A stretch of 64,000 bases of DNA. Origin: Chryseobacterium sp. Leaf180 (GTDB lineage Bacteria > Bacteroidota > Bacteroidia > Flavobacteriales > Weeksellaceae). A program made the position numbers and the translations under genes. This document shows positions 25,401-34,300 of the stretch, piece by piece (position 1 is the stretch's first letter; every line of letters begins with the position of its first letter). Under the pieces are notes generated by a model. That model worked only from the letters and a program-made list of their open reading frames with translations, was not told where the DNA came from and did not search any database. The stretch lies in contig NZ_LMPJ01000008.1 of assembly GCF_001424585.1 (NCBI RefSeq), positions 1 to 64,000 of the forward strand, read 5' to 3'.

Positions 25401-26147
25401 ATGATGAAAAACAATCTTACTACACTGAATGTTTCCCGGCTTCACCACGCAGAATTCGGGCAGCTGATCGTTCGCTTCTTTGAAGATTTTTCTAAAGCCG
25501 GCCTGAATGCGACCACCGATGCCGATTTTAAAACAATGTTTGATGCTTTGCAGGATCAGATTCCGACATTTAACAGTGCGCAAAACCAGGTGCAGGCCAG
25601 TGAAGAATCGAAAGATATTGCGAAACTGGATGAGGTGCGCGATGATGCACTGCAAAATCTGCGCAATGCTCTGAAGCCGTACCGCAAAACCAACGATACC
25701 GAAGAAGCGGGCGCTTATCAGGCACTTTCGCTTCTCATCTCAGAGTATAAAGATGCTGAAGACGATTCTCTGGAAGCCGAAACCAATAAGCTGAATACGC
25801 TCGCCGACCGTCTTGAGTCTGCAGATTACACAGGTCACGTAACTGAACTGGGAATAGGCAAATTTGTGAGTCGACTGAAGAACGCGAATACAGAGTTCAA
25901 CGAACTGTTTTCGCAGCGTTCGTATAAAACTTCACAGAAAGATGCTGTGAATGTAAAACTTCTCAGAAAAAACATGGCAGCAGATTACGACCAGATGATT
26001 AATTATGTCGCCGCGCTCGCTGCTGTGAAGAGCGGAAACTACTACAAAGACATCCTGACGGTAATCAATAACGGCAGAACATATTTTGCGGATACGGTTC
26101 TTGCCAGAAGAAAACCCGGAAATCCGCCTGCAAATCCTGTCGCATAA
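25401..26147 (+). CDS. DUF6261-family protein
   Basis: A 248-residue soluble, mostly helical, acidic protein without signal peptide. Its layout, N-terminal 'L-N-V-S-R-L-H-H-A-E-F', a 'A-D-Y-D-Q-M-I-N-Y-V' segment near 193, and C-terminal 'N-N-G-R-T-Y-F-A-D-T', matches the Bacteroidetes DUF6261 family as I remember it. Function unknown. ATG at 25401 or the adjacent one at 25404. Single gene with terminator. Confidence 0.75.
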   Translation: MMKNNLTTLNVSRLHHAEFGQLIVRFFEDFSKAGLNATTDADFKTMFDALQDQIPTFNSAQNQVQASEESKDIAKLDEVRDDALQNLRNALKPYRKTNDTEEAGAYQALSLLISEYKDAEDDSLEAETNKLNTLADRLESADYTGHVTELGIGKFVSRLKNANTEFNELFSQRSYKTSQKDAVNVKLLRKNMAADYDQMINYVAALAAVKSGNYYKDILTVINNGRTYFADTVLARRKPGNPPANPVA

Positions 26148-26197
26148 CCATAATTTTTTCTGAACTTATCTGTTCTCTATTATCCAAAACATAAAAA

Positions 26198-26219
26198 AAA
26201 GCCACTTTTCAGTGGCTTT
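26198..26219. terminator. Bidirectional hairpin between DUF6261 and T9SS genes
   Basis: AAAGCCACT (26198-26206), TTTC loop, AGTGGCTTT (26211-26219), with an A run on the left and T-rich sequence on the right. Confidence 0.85.
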
Positions 26220-26240
26220 CATTATTTAATAACTTTAAAA

Positions 26241-26984
26241 TTATTCTTTAATCAGCTTCTCAGTAAGCTGAGAACCGTCTTTCAGAGAAACCTCAAGATA
26301 ATACGTTCCTGCAGGAAGTGAAGCAACGTTTATTTTGGAACCTTCCAAAACAAGATTATTGATTTTTCTGCCGGTCGCATCGTATATAACCACCGATTTT
26401 ACCTTTTCAACATTTTTGAAAGTCACGCTTTCCTTCGCCGGATTCGGATACAAAACAATGCCCGCATTTTCTTTTACGGTTTCAGTTGTCCCTAGAGATG
26501 CACTGCGCGTCAATGTCGCGTAACCTCTGTTTCCGCCATGATATGTAAGTGAAGTTGATGATCCTTTTGCGAAGAAAATATTGAGTGTAGACGCAGAATT
26601 TGGGATGGCAAAATCTCCGGCACCGCCAGTCAGTGATCTTGTCGCAACAATGGTACGGATGCCTGAAGCTACGTTATTAGAAACTTCTGTCCAGTCTTGC
26701 GCTGCATCAGCAGTCGGTGTATTTCCAATGCCACTGAATGAGTAATCTCTGGTACTCGCAACATTGTAAATAAATCCATCAGAACCGTTTGCCATTCCAG
26801 ACTGGCCAAAACCAATTCCAAGATACGTTGTATCAGATCCCGTAAGTGTAATTGTCACCTGAGAAGGTGTGGTATCAAGTTTTACGGTCATTCCGGTGCT
26901 TCCGAGATTTACGGTTCCCGTCGTGAATTGTGCAGATGCGATACCTGCAATGAGTAAACTTAATGATAGTAGAATTTTTTTCAT
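26241..26984 (-). CDS. Secreted DOMON-like protein with T9SS type A sorting domain
   Basis: A 247-residue protein from the ATG at 26984 (a TTG six bases upstream is weaker). Signal peptide MKKILLSLSLLIAGIASAQ. Residues ~20-155 look like a DOMON domain: Y-L-G-I-G-F-G, D-G-F-I-Y, D-W-T-E, and Y-H-G-G-N-R-G-Y-A-T-L-T. DOMON domains bind haem or sugars in secreted redox proteins. The last ~75 residues form a T9SS type A domain (V-L-Y-P-N-P-A-K-E). Last gene of a five-gene operon with a cytochrome c, which favours a haem/redox role. Two bases after the ankyrin gene. Confidence 0.78.
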   Translation of the reverse strand: MKKILLSLSLLIAGIASAQFTTGTVNLGSTGMTVKLDTTPSQVTITLTGSDTTYLGIGFGQSGMANGSDGFIYNVASTRDYSFSGIGNTPTADAAQDWTEVSNNVASGIRTIVATRSLTGGAGDFAIPNSASTLNIFFAKGSSTSLTYHGGNRGYATLTRSASLGTTETVKENAGIVLYPNPAKESVTFKNVEKVKSVVIYDATGRKINNLVLEGSKINVASLPAGTYYLEVSLKDGSQLTEKLIKE

Positions 26985-26986
26985 AT

Positions 26987-27511
26987 TCAATTTTTTAAAA
27001 GGTTAATTATTTCTTTGTTTTCAGATTTCAGAGCGTACTCAAAAGGCGTCACGCCCATATTGTCTTTCAATGTTTTGTCGGCTTTGTTTTTCAGGAGAAG
27101 TTCTACCAGTTCTCTGTTGCCGTTTTTCACTGCCCAGAAAAGCGGTGTCGTTCCGCTGCTGTCAGCAATGTTGGGATCAGCATTTTTCTTCAGCAAATGT
27201 TCCACAAGATCTCTGTTGTAGTGCATCGAAAGTCCGGCCAGTGCCGTTCCTTCCTGACTTTTATAATTGACATCTTTTACATTGTCGATCAGAAAAGCTG
27301 CGACTTCTTTGTTCCCGCGGTAACTTGCGAGTATGAGTGGCGTAAAACCGTTGTCGTTGGTTTCGTTGATGACGTTGGGATTTTTCTTCATTAAAGTCTG
27401 AAGCTCGGCAACCGTTCCGCTTCTTGCGATGTCAAAAACAGATTTTTCCTTAGACTGCGCGGCGTATAATCCGGAAAATAATATTCCGAAAATGAGAATC
27501 AGATTTTTCAT
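26987..27511 (-). CDS. Exported ankyrin-repeat protein
   Basis: A 174-residue protein with a signal peptide (MKNLILIFGILFSGLYAAQ) and four to five ankyrin repeats (~35-170), seen as N-G-F-T-P-L-I-L-A, S-G-T-T-P-L-F-W-A-V and M-G-V-T-P-F-E-Y-A-L. Periplasmic ankyrin proteins often accompany catalases or redox enzymes. Overlaps YceI by four bases (ATGA), so translationally coupled inside the operon. Confidence 0.87.
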   Translation of the reverse strand: MKNLILIFGILFSGLYAAQSKEKSVFDIARSGTVAELQTLMKKNPNVINETNDNGFTPLILASYRGNKEVAAFLIDNVKDVNYKSQEGTALAGLSMHYNRDLVEHLLKKNADPNIADSSGTTPLFWAVKNGNRELVELLLKNKADKTLKDNMGVTPFEYALKSENKEIINLLKN

Positions 27512-28053
27512 TGTTTTAAAAGTGCATAATTATACTGTACGTTCACCGTCTCGGCCACTTTTTTCATCACCATTTTCGGAATTTTCACTTTAAAATCAGC
27601 TGATTTTGCAACAAAATTTCCCTGCATAAAAACTTTTCCGTCTTTAAGATAAACCGTCGCAGCTGAAGAAACATTCTGATCAACCCCATGGAAATTCAAA
27701 ACGCCCTGCATCGTAAATTTCTGCGGTGTTGCCGTGAGTTTGCTTTTATCAAAATTTAAAAGTTTTCCTTTAAAGGTTGACTTCGGATATTTTTCGGTCT
27801 CGGCGTAGCTTTCGTTAAAATGCTCTTCCATCAGTTTTGTTTTAAAATGAAAGTTTTTCACCATAGAAACCGACGCAAAATCGCCATTGTCTGCATTGAA
27901 AATCGCTAGATTGTTATCATCCTGCGCGTACACATCTTCAAACATCGGCAGCGAAGCTTCAAAAGTTACCTTTCCTGTTTTTGAACTGTATTTCTGGGCA
28001 GATAAAATTCCGCACGAAAAAATGACCGCTGAGAGTATTAAGATTTTTTTCAT
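27508..28053 (-). CDS. YceI-family periplasmic protein
   Basis: A 181-residue lipocalin-like beta-barrel with signal peptide (MKKILILSAVIFSCGILSAQ). YceI domains bind isoprenoid chains such as polyprenyl pyrophosphate or ubiquinone-like quinones. Family features visible: G-K-V-T-F-E-A near the start, T-L-shaped K-S-T-F-K-G-K, and L-N-F-H-G-V-D in the centre. Middle gene of the Crp-flanked operon, 9 bases after the cytochrome c gene. Confidence 0.9.
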   Translation of the reverse strand: MKKILILSAVIFSCGILSAQKYSSKTGKVTFEASLPMFEDVYAQDDNNLAIFNADNGDFASVSMVKNFHFKTKLMEEHFNESYAETEKYPKSTFKGKLLNFDKSKLTATPQKFTMQGVLNFHGVDQNVSSAATVYLKDGKVFMQGNFVAKSADFKVKIPKMVMKKVAETVNVQYNYALLKQ

Positions 28054-28062
28054 AAGATTATT

Positions 28063-28404
28063 TTAATTTTCCTGAAGTCCGTCTGCTTTCCATTTTAAAA
28101 TCGTGTTGATCTGCGTTTGAGAAAGTGAACTTCCCTGCGGCATCTTTTGCGGATCGCCGGTTGGTCTCTGTATGCGTTCTAAAATGATATCGATATTGGC
28201 TTTCACCTGCGCATAATTGGTGTATGGTTTGAAAGTCGTTGCTCCGTGGCAGCTCAGACAGTTGGCATCCATGATCGGTTTCACGTCTGCAGTATATTTT
28301 ACCGTTTCCGTTATCTGCCTGTTATCTGAGATTTCTTCGTAGGTGCGGCTTTCACATGAGATGGCGAGCGTTGCCAAAATCATTATCAGTACTGTTTTTT
28401 TCAT
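28063..28404 (-). CDS. c-type cytochrome lipoprotein
   Basis: A 113-residue periplasmic monohaem protein. Lipobox A-I-S-C gives Cys17. The haem site CLSCH is at 49-53 and M88 in K-M-P-Q is the likely distal axial ligand, typical of electron-carrying class I cytochromes. Start ATG directly abuts the stop of the upstream DUF5777 gene. It probably passes electrons within the envelope; the donor and acceptor are unknown. Confidence 0.9.
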   Translation of the reverse strand: MKKTVLIMILATLAISCESRTYEEISDNRQITETVKYTADVKPIMDANCLSCHGATTFKPYTNYAQVKANIDIILERIQRPTGDPQKMPQGSSLSQTQINTILKWKADGLQEN

Positions 28405-29247
28405 TTAAAATACTCTGTAAAGATTAAACCCAAAAAAGATCTGTCCTTTTTCCCATTTTCCGGTCGCATTGGTGAGATATCCGATGTCGGAATTTAGTTG
28501 GGAATTGGTAAAAAGCAGCTGGAAAACGTGCCCGCCGGTTTCGATATCCATTCCTAATGAAAGCGGATTTCTGTAAAAACTGTGGTTATCAAAATTCACA
28601 AAATATTCAGCGTTGATGGAAATTCTTTTCGAAATCTTATACCGTCCGCCAATTCCTGCCAAAAACTGATTACTGTCTTCAATAGAAGGTTCGTAAAGGT
28701 TTTTATGAACGTACGATGGCGAAAGCTGCAAAGAAAATTTATCATTAAATCTTCTCGAAATCAACGCCTGCGATAAATAGGAAAGCCTGTCATTAAATTT
28801 TAAAAACGGATAATTGTCTTTGCTTAAATCTGTATTCGCGGCAATTACATTATAGCCGACAACATCCACGGGAAAAGAATCGCTTTGATGCAGCAGTTTG
28901 TATTTCCCGGCAAGTTCCCATGTTTTAAGATTGGTTTCGCGGGCAATACTTAATGAAATGGCATCCGTCAAACCATAGACAGCGCCGAGTTTTGTCGAAG
29001 CATCATCAAGACCGAAAAATGTTTTGAAACCTCTGCTCACATCGCCGAAACGGTGTGCCACGACAAAATACCAGTCATTTTTAGCGGCAAGTTTTGTGCT
29101 TTGTCCGGTTACGATCTGTAATGCTTTAAAAGCGGGAGCTTCAATTTTATCAGGAGTAGAAATGGTGTCGATATCTTTCAGAAGATCATCCTGCGCGAAG
29201 GTAAAAACTGAGAAAAAAACCGACAAAAAGAGGAGCGTTTTTGTCAT
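28405..29247 (-). CDS. DUF5777-family outer-membrane beta-barrel
   Basis: A 280-residue protein from ATG 29247 with signal peptide (MTKTLLFLSVFFSVFTFAQ). The mature part has strands such as W-Y-F-V-V-A-H-R-F-G-D, L-S-I-A-R-E-T and S-L-Q-L-S-P-S-Y-V-H-K-N and ends in an aromatic (F-N-L-Y-R-V-F), as outer-membrane barrels do. DUF5777 genes are commonly beside cytochrome c and YceI genes in Bacteroidetes (recall). The frame is open to 29283, but a -7 box at 29278-29271 lies there, so the later ATG is used. First gene of the operon. Confidence 0.85.
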   Translation of the reverse strand: MTKTLLFLSVFFSVFTFAQDDLLKDIDTISTPDKIEAPAFKALQIVTGQSTKLAAKNDWYFVVAHRFGDVSRGFKTFFGLDDASTKLGAVYGLTDAISLSIARETNLKTWELAGKYKLLHQSDSFPVDVVGYNVIAANTDLSKDNYPFLKFNDRLSYLSQALISRRFNDKFSLQLSPSYVHKNLYEPSIEDSNQFLAGIGGRYKISKRISINAEYFVNFDNHSFYRNPLSLGMDIETGGHVFQLLFTNSQLNSDIGYLTNATGKWEKGQIFFGFNLYRVF

Positions 29248-29270
29248 TAAAGTGGTATAAATATTTCTGA

Positions 29271-29278
29271 CAAAATTA
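29271..29278 (-). promoter_or_regulatory. -7 box of the DUF5777-cytochrome operon
   Basis: TAATTTTG on the minus strand, 23 bases upstream of the DUF5777 ATG at 29247. With a start near 29265, the palindrome at 29302-29315 is centred about 43 bases upstream, close to the -41.5 position of class II Crp/Fnr activators. No -33 TTG is present at 20-21 bases, consistent with activator dependence. Confidence 0.6.
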
Positions 29279-29301
29279 GGCACTCACGTATCTAAAACTT
29301 G

Positions 29302-29315
29302 GTGACAAAAGTCAC
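29302..29315. promoter_or_regulatory. Crp/Fnr-type palindromic operator
   Basis: GTGAC-AAAA-GTCAC, a perfect 5-bp inverted repeat with 4-base spacer, fits the TGAC/N4-type half-sites of the Crp/Fnr superfamily. It sits in the short gap between the regulator's stop codon and the DUF5777 operon promoter. Confidence 0.65.
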
Positions 29316-29323
29316 GCATACCA

Positions 29324-29989
29324 CTATTTTATTGTAATAATTTCTGTTACATCACCCTGTAAAATACTAATGCCGGATCTACTTTGAAAAACATCGCCTT
29401 CATTTTCCATTTTTTTTAAAATACGGCTGACTACTTCGCGGGAAGTTCCGAGCTTGGCGGCGATTTCGCGGTGTGTAATTTTAATGGGATTTAGACCTGT
29501 TGCGTCGATCTGCTGAGAAATATAATTGAAAATTCTTTTATCCAGTTTGTGAAAAACCGCATCGTTGATGGTATTCATCAGATCAGAAAAACGGCGGTCA
29601 TATTCCACAAAGAATAATCGCGAAAGCTCAGGATAACGTACAAGCATACTTTGAACTACCCCTACAGGAATTACTAAAATCTCAGAATCTTCTTCAGCAA
29701 CAATGTTTACGCGGCTTGTGTAGTTTTTGAAAATTGCAGAGAAAGTCATGAGACAACTTTCTGAAGGTTTTAGATAATAGTAAATCAGTTCTCGTCCGTC
29801 ATTCAGAGTATACACTTTGAGCGATCCGCTGAGGAGAAAAAAAATATTTTTGATTTTATCGTTTTCAGAGATCACTTCGCATTTGGACTTTATGAAAGTT
29901 TTGACACCGGCATCTTCTATTTCCTGAAGGAAGCTGTCACCGAGAAAGCCAAATTTGTGTGCGAGAATATTTTCGCCTGATACGCTCAT
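29324..29989 (-). CDS. Crp/Fnr-family transcriptional regulator
   Basis: A 221-residue regulator: N-terminal cyclic-nucleotide-binding-type barrel (~20-130), dimerisation helix (~135-160) and Crp-type HTH (~165-215) with the recognition helix T-S-R-E-V-V-S-R-I-L. There is no N-terminal Cys cluster as in Fnr, so no iron-sulfur oxygen sensing; the barrel lacks an obvious cAMP-binding R-x-S motif. Effector unknown. It directly precedes the DUF5777-cytochrome operon on the same strand, with an operator-like palindrome in between, and is its probable regulator. A -7 box TAACTTTG (30014-30007) precedes it. Confidence 0.9.
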   Translation of the reverse strand: MSVSGENILAHKFGFLGDSFLQEIEDAGVKTFIKSKCEVISENDKIKNIFFLLSGSLKVYTLNDGRELIYYYLKPSESCLMTFSAIFKNYTSRVNIVAEEDSEILVIPVGVVQSMLVRYPELSRLFFVEYDRRFSDLMNTINDAVFHKLDKRIFNYISQQIDATGLNPIKITHREIAAKLGTSREVVSRILKKMENEGDVFQSRSGISILQGDVTEIITIK

Positions 29990-30167
29990 GATATTAAAAT
30001 AAAAAACAAAGTTATATTTTTTTTGTAATTACTGACTTACACGAAAATAGATTTTTACGATTATTAAATCCACTTAAAATAATTTTGTTATGGAAAACCG
30101 TAAATAATTACTACAAAATATATGTATCTTGTTTTCCATTCTCTTTAACTAAAAAAACTTAAAAACT

Positions 30168-30953
30168 ATGAAAAAGTATGCCGAAAAATCAAGATTGATT
30201 TTGCAAAACATTAACAACGAAATTGGGGTTGACTTCACACAATACAGTGATAATGAAGCAATAAACAAAATTGTAGAATTAATAAACATCCAAAAATATT
30301 CTTTACAACGCATCTAAAAACCAGTAATTTTTTGTCTTCTGTTATTCTTGACAGGATTCTGGCTTTTTACTTTCAACCTTTTTGGATATATATTATACGG
30401 AATACTTGGATCAATGTTATTTATAACGGTAGGTATATTTTTTGGTTTGATAATGCTGTTGAAAAATCTAAAAGCTGATCTAAAATATATCATAAACTCC
30501 GCTCTAGATCATACGCTTAATATCTGCAATGATTTTACGACGATTAATTCTAATATCAACAATGTGAAAAATCCGGCGGCAATGATTTTTCAAGGTGTTA
30601 TTTCTGCTGTGATAGTTCCAAGCTTAACCAAGCATTTTGGAAAAGTTCCAGTTGCCGGTCGTTTTTTAATGAAAGGTTCAGATAAAGCGTTGACATTTGC
30701 AGTTTCGCAACTAAAACTTCAGGAAGATAAACTGATGGTCAGCGAATATATCGGGCGAGGGCACACTGTTATTGCCGTACGGATTGAATCTATCCAAAAT
30801 TTCATCAGAACTTTCAATGTAAAGACTGATCAGTTTTTAAATTCATGCTTTTCACCAATACAGACTCCAATAAAAATTTCATTTTATATAACTGCAACTT
30901 TTACGTTCGTGTTCATATTGGGATGCTATTTTCTTCAGAACCGATTCTTTTAA
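30168..30953 (+). pseudogene. Membrane-protein gene interrupted by an in-frame TAA
   Basis: From ATG 30168 the frame reads 49 codons (MKKYAEKSRLILQNINNE..., ending S-L-Q-R-I), a TAA at 30315-30317, then continues open in the same frame K-P-V-I-F-C-L-L-L-F-L-T-G-F-W... to the stop at 30953. In all it has 262 codons: a soluble helical N-terminal part, two membrane helices (~50-90) reading through the stop, a middle domain with A-A-M-I-F-Q-G-V-I-S-A, and a last membrane helix. No ATG follows the stop until residue ~71 (TTG at 30348 possible). The hydrophobic helix beginning right after the stop argues for one broken gene. Family not recognised. A promoter box TAATTTTG is at 30081-30088. Confidence 0.6.
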
Positions 30954-30960
30954 AACAAAA

Positions 30961-30983
30961 ACGTCCCGGATTTTCCGGGACGT
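30961..30983. terminator. Bidirectional terminator before DUF3467
   Basis: A 10-bp perfect stem ACGTCCCGGA / TCCGGGACGT with a three-base loop, flanked by A and T runs. Confidence 0.9.
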
Positions 30984-31008
30984 TTTTTATTTTGATTAAG
31001 AAAATTTC

Positions 31009-31317
31009 TTATGCGTTTACATTGTTTCCGCCTAATACGAAAGGCTCAACTTCTTTGATTTCGCCAAACTGCTGCTCGTAGTTTGCGATGTTTTGCTGAA
31101 GTGCAGTAAGTACTCTTTTTGCATGAAGCGGCGCAAGAATTACTCTAGAACGCACGTTTGCCTGCTGTACTCCCGGCATAAGCTGGATAAAATCTACTAC
31201 AAACTCAGATGGAGAATGGTTTACTAAAGCAAGGTTACAGTAAACGCCTGAAGCTACCATTTCGTTCAGTTGAATGTTGATGTTGTTTGGATCTTGATTT
31301 TGATTTTGGTTGTCCAT
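31009..31317 (-). CDS. DUF3467 domain-containing protein
   Basis: A 102-residue cytoplasmic protein of the small DUF3467 family, typically found directly downstream of rpoC in Bacteroidetes, as here. Gln/Asn-rich N terminus, then the conserved core with Y-C-N-L-A-L-V-N-H-S-P-S-E-F-V-V-D-F and R-V-I-L-A-P-L-H-A-K-R. Function unknown; position suggests a link to transcription. Last gene of the rpoBC transcript, before a terminator. Confidence 0.9.
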   Translation of the reverse strand: MDNQNQNQDPNNINIQLNEMVASGVYCNLALVNHSPSEFVVDFIQLMPGVQQANVRSRVILAPLHAKRVLTALQQNIANYEQQFGEIKEVEPFVLGGNNVNA

Positions 31318-31395
31318 TTTTTTTATTTAAAGTTTTATAAAGTTCAAGGTTCAAAAATAAATTAAAAGTTTGAACCCTGAACATTAAAATTAAAA

Positions 31396-34300
31396 TTAAT
31401 TAAGATCTTCGAATTCTTTTTTAGAACCTACGATCACGTTCTGATACTCCTTAAGACCTGTACCTGCAGGAATTCTGTGACCTACAATTACATTTTCTTT
31501 AAGACCATTCAGACTGTCTACTTTACCTGCCACAGCTGCTTCATTCAATACTTTCGTAGTTTCCTGGAACGATGCTGCAGACATGAACGACTTGGTTTGA
31601 AGTGCCGCTCTTGTGATACCCTGAAGTACCGGAGTTGCTGTCGCAGGCAATGCCTCACGTACTTCTACCAATGCCTGATCTTCACGCTTCAGTTTCGAGT
31701 TTTCGTCTCTCAGTTCTTTTGTAGTAATCATCTGACCTGGTTTGAATTCTTTCGAATCGCCAGCTTCAGTTACTACTTTGAGACCAAATACTCTGTTGTT
31801 TTCCTCAAGGAAATCATATTTGTGCTCAAGTGCTCCTTCTAAGAACTGCGTGTCTCCACCGTCTACGATAGAAACTTTTGTCATCATCTGTCTTACGATG
31901 ATTTCGAAATGCTTGTCGTCGATTTTCACACCCTGAAGACGGTAAACTTCCTGAATTTCATTTACCAGATATTCCTGTACCGCAGTTGGTCCTTTGATTT
32001 TCAGAATATCATCCGGAGTAACTGAACCGTCTGAAAGTGGCGAACCAGCTCTCACGAAGTCATTCTCCTGAACCAAAATCTGGTTTGATAATTTTACCAA
32101 ATAGATTTTACGCTCACCAGTTTTCGCTTCAACGATCAATTCTCTGTTACCTCTCTTGATTTTTCCGTAAGAAACTACACCGTCGATTTCTGTTACTACA
32201 GCTGGGTTTGATGGGTTTCTTGCTTCAAATAACTCGGTAACTCTTGGAAGACCACCCGTGATATCACCCGCTTTCGCAGATTTTCTCGGGATTTTGATCA
32301 TTACCTTACCGGCTTTGATCTTCTCACCATCATTTACCATTAAGTGGGCTCCTACCGGTAAGTTGTATGCTTTCTGCTCAACACCTTTAGAATCTACCAC
32401 TTTAAGCGTAGGTACCGCTTTTTTATTTCTTGATTCTGAAATTACTTTCTCCTCAAAACCTGTCTGCTCATCAATCTCCAGTTGGAAAGAAATACCTTGG
32501 ATAATATCCTCGTACTCTACTTTACCTGAAGTTTCAGCGATAATTACCGCGTTGTAAGGATCCCATTTTGCAATAAGATCTCCTTTTTTCACGTGATCAC
32601 CAGATTTCACGGTCAACTGTGAACCGTAAGGTACATTGGCAACCATCAACGGCGTTCTCACATCATTATCAGCAACCAATCTGAATTCTGTCGTACGCGA
32701 AACCACAACTTCTGCCTTGTTTCCGTTTTCGTCTTCAGAAGTAATTGTTCTCACTTCGTCCAGTTCTACGATACCGTCTCTTCTGGCAACAATTGAAGGG
32801 TTTTCGGACACGTTTGTAGAAACACCACCCTGGTGGAAGGTTCTCAATGTAAGCTGAGTTCCCGGTTCACCAATAGACTGTGCTGCGATTACGCCTACTG
32901 CTTCTCCCATGTGGATTTTCTTACCGGTCGCCAGGTTTCTACCGTAGCATTTAGCACAAATTCCTTTTTTGGTTTCGCAAGTTAGTGGTGATCTTACTTC
33001 TACCGCTTCGATTCCCAGTTCCTCTATTTTTTTCGCTAAAACTTCGTCGATGATCTGATCTGCATCAGCAATCAACTCGTCAGTTTCAGGGTCATACATA
33101 TTATGAAGGGAAACTCTACCTAAGATTCTTTCAGAAATTCTTTCAACGATTTCGTCATTTTTCTTAAGTGCAGTAACTTCTGTACCTCTTAACGTTCCAC
33201 AATCCTGTTCAGTGATGATTACATCCTGAGCAACGTCTACCAATCTTCTCGTTAAATAACCTGCATCGGCAGTTTTCAATGCGGTATCCGCAAGACCTTT
33301 ACGGGCACCGTGAGTAGAGATAAAGTATTCAAGGATGGAAAGACCTTCCTTAAAGTTTGCAAGAATCGGGTTTTCGATAATTTCCGCACCGGTAGAACCA
33401 GCTTTCTGCGGTTTTGCCATCAAACCTCTCATACCCGATAACTGACGGATCTGTTCCTTAGAACCCCTCGCACCAGAATCAAGCATCATGTATACAGAAT
33501 TGAATCCACCTTGGTCAACTTTCATTCTGCTCATGATCATTTCAGTTAATCCGGCGTTGGTGTTTGTCCAAACGTCGATTACCTGATTGTAACGTTCTGT
33601 ATCTGTAATAAGACCCATGTTATAGTTGGCTCTGATTTCGTCTACCGTTTCAATAGATGTCGCAATCATTTTCTTTTTCTCAACAGGAACAACAATGTCA
33701 CCAAGTGAGAAAGAAAGACCACCTTTGAATGCATTTGAATAACCTAAGTCTTTCATCGCATCAAGGAACTTCACTGTTGTAGGGAAGTCTGTATCTGCCA
33801 AAACCCGACCGATAACATTTCTTAATGATTTCTTCGTAAGAAGTTCATTAATATATCCTGACTGCTTAGGAACGATTTGGTTAAATAAAATTCTACCAAC
33901 AGAAGTTTCAGCTAACTTAGTCGTGATTTCGCCGTTTTCTTTAATTGGAAGTCTACATCTTACTTTAGCGTTCAATGAAACTCTACCTTCAGCATAAGCA
34001 ATTTCTGCTTCTTCCGGAGAATAGAAAGCAAGACCTTCACCTAAAACTTTTTTATCTTCTGTAGAGCTTAATTCTTTGGTCATGAAATAAAGACCCAAAA
34101 CCATATCCTGAGAAGGTACCGTAATCGGAGAACCGTTTGCAGGGTTCAAGATATTCTGAGAGCCTAACATCAATAACTGAGCTTCCAAGATCGCTTCAGG
34201 ACCTAACGGTAAATGTACCGCCATCTGGTCACCATCGAAATCGGCATTAAATGCTGTCGTTACCAATGGGTGTAGCTGAATCGCTTTACCTTCGATCATC

